A stretch of 43,912 nucleotides of DNA, taken from JANXQE01 sp035651635 (GTDB lineage Bacteria > Verrucomicrobiota > Verrucomicrobiia > Limisphaerales > UBA8199). A program made the position numbers and the translations under genes. Positions within the stretch are counted from its first letter, which is position 1; every line of letters begins with the position of its first letter. This document shows positions 38,216-43,912 of this stretch, one piece after another. The DNA lies in assembly GCA_035651635.1 (NCBI GenBank), contig DASRFK010000092.1, forward strand, positions 1 through 43,912, in the 5' to 3' direction. The notes below the pieces were generated by a model. The model saw only the letters and a program-made list of their open reading frames with translations. It had not been told where the DNA came from and made no database searches.

Positions 38216-41200
38216 ATGCGTTTCACCGTTCAGGTGGTTCACCGCAAAACACGGCTGTTTTTGCGCTCCCTTCTGCTGCTCCTTGTTCTCATAAACTCAT
38301 TACCCGCAGCCGAATTGTTGCCACCAGGATTTCGGCCGCTTCCGCTTGGTGTTCACGCGTTGGTCGGCGGCAAGGTCGTTGTGCGGCCAGGTGAAACTCT
38401 CGACCCTGGAACGATCATCTTGAGGAATGGCCTCATAAGCGCGGTTGGCAAAGAGGCTGCCATTCCGGCTGAGGCGCGGGTCTGGGACGAGAAAGGAATG
38501 ACTATATATGCCGGGTTCATCGATCCGTATTTGGTTTTGGATGCGACCAATGGGCCCCTTTCAACCAGTGACCTTGAACCAATTTCCTCCGCTTCCTTTA
38601 CCTCACGTGGTGTTCGGTTCTTCGGCGTCGGCGGCGACAAGGGGGCTTCGCCGCCCGGGTACGAGATTGCCAAAATAACACCGCAATATCGCGCCGTGCG
38701 CAATTATTCACCGGCGCCGAAGAAATTGGAACCTCTGCGCGAACTTGGTTTTACCGCGGGGCTGATCGTTCCCTCACACGGCATCATCCGAGGCACGAGC
38801 GGGCTGGTTGCCTTATCTGACGAGGAGGCAAATCGCGCGATAATCAAGGAGGACGTGTTTCAACACGTAGCCTTCGAAACCCGCCAGTCCGATGACCGCA
38901 CTTACCCGGGCTCGCTCATGGGTGTCATCGCTTCGATACGGCAGAGCTTTTTCGACGCCCAGTTCTATGCCCGGGATTACGCAGATTTCGCCCAGCATCC
39001 CGGCGAGCGCAAACGTCCGGAGTTTGACCCCGCCATGGAAGCTCTGATGCGGGTGCTGGATAAGAAGATGCCCGTGATGCTTGAGCCCGGAAGTGCTCTG
39101 ATGGTCGATCGCGCGGCTCGGGTCGCGCGCGAACTCGGTCTCGAGTTTCAGCTCGTCTCCTGCGGCCAGGAATGGCGCCGTCCCGACCTGGCCAAGGCCA
39201 CCGGATCGAGTTTCATCGTGCCGGTGAACTTTTCCACAGTACCGAAGTTGCCATCCACCGATGATTGGGACCAGGTGACGCTTGACGAATTGCGAACGTG
39301 GGATTGGGGGCCGGAAAATCCCGCGCTGCTCCGACAACAAGGCTTGGAAATCGCGCTGACGACTTACGGTTTGAGCGAGCCGAAGCGTTTCCGCGATAGC
39401 TTGCGCCTGGCGCTGGATCGTGGCTTGTCCGAAACGGACGCGCTGTCCGCGCTGACAATTGTGCCGGCTCGGCTTTGTGGAGTGGAGAAACTGCTCGGCA
39501 CCATCGAAACCGGCAAATTGGCCAACCTCACGATCGTGAAGGGCGATAACTATTTTAATCCGGAGTCAAAGGTCAATGCGGTATGGATCGACGGACAGGT
39601 CTATCAGATTCCCGCGGACGAGGCGAACACCGGTGAGAGCGAGGGAAAGCAGTCGGCCCCGGCAGCCGTGAAGACTGAATCCCCGACGGCTCCGAGCAAG
39701 GATGAACCTGAAAAGAATCCGAAACCACCGGAAATAGCCGCGAGCGAAAAGAAGCAGGACTCCGCCTCAACCAATGCCACGGCCGTTGCCGCCGCGCCGG
39801 AAAAGGAAACAAAGAAGGAGCGAGCCCGCGATCTCCAAAAGAAACGCGTTGCCCACTCGCCGTTGGAAGGGCGGGGACCCCTGGCCGAACCTTCGTCGGT
39901 GCTCATCCGGGGCGCAACGGTCTGGACGTGCGGAACCGAAGGCCGGCTGGAGAACGCGGATGTGCTGATTGTCGGCGGAAAAATCAAAGCCGTCGGTCGC
40001 AACCTCTCGGCGGAGACTGGCACCGCAGGTCCGCCGCTGCTCATCGACGGCCAGGGACTGCATGTGGCGCCCGGCTTGATTGATTGTCATAGCCATACCG
40101 CCATCCTGGGCGCGGTCAACGAATCGACCTTGCCCTCCACGGCCATGGTGAGGATTCGTGACGTCGTAAATTCCGAGACGGACAACCTGTACGAACAATT
40201 GGCGGGCGGCTTGACCACGGCCAATTTGCTCCACGGCTCGGCCAATCCGATTGGCGGCCAGAATTGCGTCATTAAATTGCGCGATGGAGCCAGCCCGGAA
40301 GAGCTGGTTTTCGCGGGCGCGCCGCCTGGCATCAAATTCGCCCTCGGTGAAAATGTTAAGCAATCGAACTGGGGCGAGAAGTTCTCGACCCGCTTTCCCC
40401 AAAGCCGCATGGGGGTCCGCACGCTCATCGCCAACCGCTTTACCGCCGCCCGCGAGTACTTGGATGCTTTGGCTGCCAGCCGCAAACCTGGTCCGGGGGC
40501 AAAACTCGAACCGCGGCGGAATCTCGAACTCGAAGCGATTGGCGAGATTCTCCAGGGCCAGCGTTGGATTCACTGTCACGCTTATCGACAAGATGAAATG
40601 CTGATGCTCCTGCGGTTGATGGAGGGTTTCGGCGTTAAAATCGGCACCTTTCAACATGTGCTCGAGGGCTATAAGATTGCCGACGAGATCGCTCAGGACG
40701 GCGCAGGGGGCTCAACGTTTTCCGACTGGTGGGCCTACAAGTTCGAAGTGTATGACGCCATTCCCTACAACGGCAGCCTCATGCGGGACCGCGGGGTGGT
40801 TGTGTCATTCAACTCCGACTCCTCGGAGCTGGCCCGGCGCCTGTATTTGGAGGCGGCCAAGGCTGTGAAGTATGGCGGCACCCCGGAGTTGGAAGCGCTG
40901 AAGTTTGTGACCCTCAATCCGGCCCGCCAACTCCGCATCGATCAATTTGTCGGTTCGCTCGAACCGGGAAAAGACGCAGACCTAAGTATTTGGTCGAAGT
41001 CCCCTCTAGACTTCGCCACCGTTTGTTTGCAGACCTGGGTCGACGGAAAGAAATACTTCGATCGGGCGGCGAATGCGGACCGCGTGAAAAAGCGCGTGCA
41101 GGAACGCGATGAGTTGATTGCCAAGGCCAAACAACTCGCAAAGCTCAACGGAGGCGGTGGAGATGCCGGCAGTAAGAACGGGGACGGATTCTTCAATGTG

Positions 41201-41257
41201 TCGCTCGAACACCAGTACGATGGGATCGATCGCGGGTGCGCGGAGGACAACCAGTAA
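38216..41257 (+). CDS. Exported double amidohydrolase-like protein
   Basis: A protein of about 1013 residues, made of a signal peptide (ATG 38216, LFLRSLLLLLVLINSLPA) and two amidohydrolase-superfamily domains. The first (about 45-480) has lost the metal-binding HxH: its equivalent reads YAGFIDPYLVLD. A charged, Pro/Ala/Lys/Glu-rich linker follows. The second (about 560-970) is intact: H625 and H627 in GLIDCHSHTAILG, H786 and H788 in WIHCHAYRQDE, H814 in FQHVLEG, and the Asp in SFNSDSSE near 864. It therefore probably hydrolyses an imide or peptide-like bond outside the cytoplasm, imidazolonepropionase-like. Paired genes of this kind are common in Verrucomicrobiota and Planctomycetota. Its stop lies one base before the next gene's start. 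Confidence 0.88.
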   Translation: MRFTVQVVHRKTRLFLRSLLLLLVLINSLPAAELLPPGFRPLPLGVHALVGGKVVVRPGETLDPGTIILRNGLISAVGKEAAIPAEARVWDEKGMTIYAGFIDPYLVLDATNGPLSTSDLEPISSASFTSRGVRFFGVGGDKGASPPGYEIAKITPQYRAVRNYSPAPKKLEPLRELGFTAGLIVPSHGIIRGTSGLVALSDEEANRAIIKEDVFQHVAFETRQSDDRTYPGSLMGVIASIRQSFFDAQFYARDYADFAQHPGERKRPEFDPAMEALMRVLDKKMPVMLEPGSALMVDRAARVARELGLEFQLVSCGQEWRRPDLAKATGSSFIVPVNFSTVPKLPSTDDWDQVTLDELRTWDWGPENPALLRQQGLEIALTTYGLSEPKRFRDSLRLALDRGLSETDALSALTIVPARLCGVEKLLGTIETGKLANLTIVKGDNYFNPESKVNAVWIDGQVYQIPADEANTGESEGKQSAPAAVKTESPTAPSKDEPEKNPKPPEIAASEKKQDSASTNATAVAAAPEKETKKERARDLQKKRVAHSPLEGRGPLAEPSSVLIRGATVWTCGTEGRLENADVLIVGGKIKAVGRNLSAETGTAGPPLLIDGQGLHVAPGLIDCHSHTAILGAVNESTLPSTAMVRIRDVVNSETDNLYEQLAGGLTTANLLHGSANPIGGQNCVIKLRDGASPEELVFAGAPPGIKFALGENVKQSNWGEKFSTRFPQSRMGVRTLIANRFTAAREYLDALAASRKPGPGAKLEPRRNLELEAIGEILQGQRWIHCHAYRQDEMLMLLRLMEGFGVKIGTFQHVLEGYKIADEIAQDGAGGSTFSDWWAYKFEVYDAIPYNGSLMRDRGVVVSFNSDSSELARRLYLEAAKAVKYGGTPELEALKFVTLNPARQLRIDQFVGSLEPGKDADLSIWSKSPLDFATVCLQTWVDGKKYFDRAANADRVKKRVQERDELIAKAKQLAKLNGGGGDAGSKNGDGFFNVSLEHQYDGIDRGCAEDNQ

Positions 41258-41258
41258 C

Positions 41259-42611
41259 ATGAATTCGATTCCAAAGGCCTTGAGGTTCGCCAGAAGGGTT
41301 CCGGCCTGCCTGGCTATCCTGGCATTCGCGTGGTCCGGTCTCCCACACGCCATGTTTGCCGCAGGAGACAACTTTGTTTTGGTTGGAGCCACGGTTCACA
41401 CGATCACCGGCGCCACACTTATTCCCGGCCAGGTCCTGGTGCGGGACGGGAAAATAGCGGAAGTCGGCGAAAAAGTTTCCGCCAATGGCGCGCAACAAAT
41501 TGATCTTTCCGGTCAGCACCTTTACCCAGGGCTCATTTGCCTCGACAGTGTCCTGGGGTTGGTGGAAATCGAAGCTGTCCGCGCCACTGAGGACCAAATA
41601 GAGGTCGGTGAGTACAGGCCCGACGTCCAATCCTGGATTGCAGTCAATCCGGACTCGGAGTTAATCCCCGTTACGCGGGCCAACGGAATTGCCTATTTCG
41701 AGCCGGTCCCCCAAGGGGGCATCATCTCCGGTCAATCTGGCTTAGTGGCCGTCGACGGCTGGACCAGCGAGCAAATGACCCTCCAAAAGCCGATCGCACT
41801 GCACCTGTTCTGGCCTTCGCTCGAACTGGATACGACTCCCAAGGAAAGGGCGCCGAATAAAGCCAAATTCAAATCCTTGGACGAGCAAGCGAAAGATCGG
41901 CGAGCGCGGCTTCGGAGCATCGTTGAATTCTTTGACGAGGCCAAAGCTTACCTCAAAGCGAAGGACGCAGCCGCCGGCGGCAAAGCGACCGCTCCCGAGC
42001 AAGTCCCGGCCTGGGAGGCCATGATTCCGTATTTGCGTGGCGAACTGCCCATCGTCATTCACGCGGATGAGGTCAGACAAATCAAAGCCGCGGTTTCCTG
42101 GGCGGCCACAAACCAGTATCGCGTGTTGCTCGCCGGGGGGCGGGACGCGGCGATGGTTGCCGACCTGCTGGCTGCCAAAAAAATTCCCGTCATTTACGAG
42201 CACACTTTTACTTTGCCCTCGCGCTCCACCGAATCCTATGACGTTCACTTCGCCACGCCCGAGGTGCTCCACCAGGCCGGCGTCACAGTTGCCTTTAGCA
42301 TCGGTCCGCGCACGTTTGAAACACCCCTGGCCCGCAATCTGCCCTATTCGGCCGCTCAAGCCGTAGCCTTTGGTCTGCCCGAAGAGGAGGCACTCAAAGG
42401 CTTAACTTTGTATCCCGCGCAGTTAGCCGGTGTGGCCGATCGGCTCGGTTCCATTGAGGCCGGCAAAACCGCGAGCCTCTTTGCTTCTGATGGGGATATT
42501 TTGGATCTTCGCTTCAATGTCAAACGGATGTGGGTGGCCGGGCGGGAAATCAACCTGGCCAGCCGGCATACTCGCCTGTACGAAAAATATAAGAATCGGC
42601 CCAAGCCTTAA
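41259..42611 (+). CDS. Exported amidohydrolase-like protein lacking metal ligands
   Basis: A 450-residue protein with a signal peptide (PACLAILAFAWSGLPHAMFA) and an amidohydrolase beta-sandwich opening (NFVLVGATVHTITGATLIPG). The metal-binding HxH is replaced: the segment reads LYPGLICLDSVLGLVEIEAV. The rest keeps the family layout, including the late LGSIEAGKTASLFA. It resembles the first, degenerate domain of the preceding gene, and the two may form a complex in which only the second domain of that gene is catalytic. The ATG at 41259 follows the upstream stop by one base; GGAGG lies 12 bases before it. The function is inferred. Confidence 0.85.
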   Translation: MNSIPKALRFARRVPACLAILAFAWSGLPHAMFAAGDNFVLVGATVHTITGATLIPGQVLVRDGKIAEVGEKVSANGAQQIDLSGQHLYPGLICLDSVLGLVEIEAVRATEDQIEVGEYRPDVQSWIAVNPDSELIPVTRANGIAYFEPVPQGGIISGQSGLVAVDGWTSEQMTLQKPIALHLFWPSLELDTTPKERAPNKAKFKSLDEQAKDRRARLRSIVEFFDEAKAYLKAKDAAAGGKATAPEQVPAWEAMIPYLRGELPIVIHADEVRQIKAAVSWAATNQYRVLLAGGRDAAMVADLLAAKKIPVIYEHTFTLPSRSTESYDVHFATPEVLHQAGVTVAFSIGPRTFETPLARNLPYSAAQAVAFGLPEEEALKGLTLYPAQLAGVADRLGSIEAGKTASLFASDGDILDLRFNVKRMWVAGREINLASRHTRLYEKYKNRPKP

Positions 42612-42694
42612 CAGGTTTGAAGGTCCAAGGCTCCGGTGCGGATCAGCAAATGGAAGCGCAATACGTGATTGGAGTCGAAGTCCAGAAACTCATT

Positions 42695-43501
42695 ATGAAG
42701 AACCAGATTGGCCATCTGCTGTTTTGGACCGCGACCTTGTTCGCTTTGGCGGCCAAGGCCCAAGTGGTTCCTTTGACGCGGGTCCATGCCCACAATGATT
42801 ACGAACATAAACGGCCGCTGAGGGATGCGCTCGACCACGGCTTTTGCAGCATCGAAGCGGACATTTACCTGGTGGATGGCCAGCTCCTGGTCGCACACGA
42901 TCGCAGCCAGGTGCGTCTCGAACGCACGCTGCAGGCGCTCTATCTGAACCCGCTGCGCGAACGCATTAAGCAAAACGGCGGCCGCGTTTACCCAACTGGA
43001 CCGGAGGTGGTATTACTCATCGATCTTAAGTCTGATTGGCGGGAGATCTACCCACCGCTCAGAAAAGTGTTGCACGATTACCAGGACATGCTGGTGACTT
43101 TTCACGATGGCATTCGGGAAACCAACGCCATTCTGGCAATCATCACCGGCAACCGCTCTAAATCAATGTTCAATGGCGAGTCAGTCCGCTACGCTGCCCT
43201 GGATGGTGAATTGGCCGACCTCGAATCTGGCATCAGTTCCGATTTGATCCCCTGGATCAGCAGCAATTGGTACCAGACCTTTCAATGGCGCGGAACGGGT
43301 GAAACGCCCGCTGATCAAAAAGCCAAGCTCAAGGACATTGTCCAAAAGGCGCATCAGCATGGGCGCAAAGTTCGGTTTTGGGGCTCGCCCGACCAGCCCG
43401 TATTTTGGAAAGAACTCCTCGCCGACAATGTCGATCTGATCAACACCGATCACCTGGAAGGCGCCCAGAGATTCTTGCTGGAAAGCGGAATTCTCCATTA
43501 A
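42695..43501 (+). CDS. AIM6-like glycerophosphodiester/PI-PLC-type phosphodiesterase
   Basis: A 268-residue exported protein (signal peptide MKNQIGHLLFWTATLFALAA) of the TIM-barrel phosphodiesterase superfamily, closest in motif to AIM6/PI-PLC-like proteins. The opening HAHNDYEHKRPLRDAL (H31, H33, D35) and the next conserved block, SIEADIYLVDGQLLVAHD, are the phosphodiesterase signature, with later LLIDLKSDWREIYPPL. AIM6-type proteins are annotated as phospholipid or glycerophosphodiester hydrolases, usually with unknown substrates. The in-frame ATG 26 codons upstream is rejected in favour of ATG 42695, which starts the signal peptide. It begins 83 bases after the amidohydrolase gene and may be in the same unit. 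Confidence 0.9.
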   Translation: MKNQIGHLLFWTATLFALAAKAQVVPLTRVHAHNDYEHKRPLRDALDHGFCSIEADIYLVDGQLLVAHDRSQVRLERTLQALYLNPLRERIKQNGGRVYPTGPEVVLLIDLKSDWREIYPPLRKVLHDYQDMLVTFHDGIRETNAILAIITGNRSKSMFNGESVRYAALDGELADLESGISSDLIPWISSNWYQTFQWRGTGETPADQKAKLKDIVQKAHQHGRKVRFWGSPDQPVFWKELLADNVDLINTDHLEGAQRFLLESGILH

Positions 43502-43626
43502 CAATGCCCTCTACGGTTGAAATCCTTTTCAACATGCGACAACCCAACGCAGCCCGGCAAGTCGGGGTTTTGGACTTGCCGCAACCGGGCAGAACGAGTA
43601 ATTACTCTTGGAGTCGGAACTTCAAA

Positions 43627-43711
43627 GCCCGCGTGGCGGAATTGGCAGACGCGCTAGATTCAGGTTCTAGTGAGTAACATCGTACAGGTTCAAGTCCTGT
43701 CGCGGGCACCA
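43627..43711 (+). tRNA. tRNA-Leu (anticodon CAG)
   Basis: 85 bases with encoded CCA. The acceptor stem GCCCGCG / CGCGGGC is perfect and the discriminator is A. The anticodon loop TTCAGGT sits on the CTAGA/TCTAG stem with CAG at its centre, the variable arm is long as in class II tRNAs, and the T arm is ACAGG TTCAAGT CCTGT. It decodes CUG. Confidence 0.97.
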
Positions 43712-43725
43712 CCTGCTTTAGCCGC

Positions 43726-43912
43726 TCAAGGATAAACTGCCACCCCGGCGGCATGTTGGGCCATCCAGGGGATGTCCACATCACCCGGTAAATTCTGATT
43801 GAGAGGAAGCAACTGGCCAGTCTTGAGGACCGGCATCGTGCGCGGATCGCGGAAGCGATGGATTTCCGAATGCCCGTCAGCAAAGGCGTAGCCCGCGGCA
43901 TTGCCATGATAG
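43726..43912 (-). CDS. Prepilin-type protein, C-terminal part (partial)
   Basis: Only the last 61 residues lie in the window; the start is beyond its end. The frame reads HGNAAGYAFADGHSEIHRF and then RDPRTMPVLKTG. This has the H-x9-DG-like motif that ends the pseudopilin-type proteins abundant in Verrucomicrobiota and Planctomycetota (prepilin N-terminal methylation type). The stop is at 43726-43728, 14 bases from the tRNA. An overlapping minus frame that runs into the tRNA is a shadow. Identification rests on this motif only, since the N-terminal cleavage site is outside the window. Confidence 0.8.
   Translation of the reverse strand, partial: YHGNAAGYAFADGHSEIHRFRDPRTMPVLKTGQLLPLNQNLPGDVDIPWMAQHAAGVAVYP

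Noticed and set aside
39767..40657. Minus-strand frame of 296 codons
   Set aside because: Antisense to the intact amidohydrolase domain.
43602..43907. Minus-strand frame at the window end
   Set aside because: It reads through the tRNA-Leu gene. The prepilin-type protein uses a different frame.
1..43912. CRISPR arrays, rRNA genes, complete insertion sequences, integrases
   Set aside because: None seen on either strand by eye. No array of regularly spaced repeats and no transposase or integrase motif was found.

Overview
The window looks like chromosomal DNA of a flagellated, LPS-bearing member of the Verrucomicrobiota, most like the Pedosphaera/Limisphaerales group. The signs are a Ser/Thr kinase fused to WD40 repeats next to a Sig-70_X6 type sigma factor, a CRTAC1 (FG-GAP plus ASPIC/UnbV) protein, a prepilin-type protein with an H-x9-DG tail, a surface-protein remnant ending in FYRFRAP, a large pair of amidohydrolase-like proteins, and many short palindromic intergenic repeats. 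This assignment comes from gene content read by eye, not from a tree.

Layout: (1) 1-3760 is an A+T-richer accessory block of six minus-strand genes, mostly unrecognised (a CCCH-type membrane protein, a DUF4238 protein, small membrane proteins). (2) 4269-9123 holds a giant kinase and an overlapping ECF sigma factor. (3) 9216-15971 holds glucose-6-phosphate dehydrogenase, an asparagine-synthase-like protein, a CRTAC1 protein and a LytS/LytTR two-component pair. (4) 15972-22438 is a flagellar filament locus: a candidate structured RNA, two flagellins, FliD, a lipoprotein, a FlgM-like protein, FliS and a FliT/FlgN-like protein. I see three sigma-28 promoters here, one before each flagellin and one before the flgM-like gene, plus a hairpin leader before each flagellin start. 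(5) 22792-29064 holds a PAS histidine kinase with a degenerate receiver, a glycosyltransferase, two gene remnants, a protein whose C-terminal half matches the eukaryotic RGS fold, and a minus-strand set with a REC-PAS protein. (6) 29485-38000 is mostly housekeeping: xylose isomerase, a Gfo/Idh oxidoreductase, LpxD, a sigma/anti-sigma/DUF3106 operon, Lgt, MiaA and a DUF1328 protein. (7) 38216-43912 holds two amidohydrolase-like secreted proteins, an AIM6-like phosphodiesterase, tRNA-Leu(CAG) and the end of a prepilin-type gene.

How they fit together: the flagellar genes form a late-class unit (filament, cap, chaperones and a likely anti-sigma-28) with its own sigma-28 promoters. The adjacent LytS/LytTR pair, PAS kinase and glycosyltransferase are plausible but unproven partners. 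Two other regulatory units are kinase plus sigma, and sigma plus anti-sigma plus DUF3106.

Most unusual items: the RGS-like protein (26647-27309), the paired hairpin leaders of the flagellin genes, the candidate structured RNA at 16075-16220, the kinase-WD40-pseudopilin fusion, and several REPIN-like inverted pairs.
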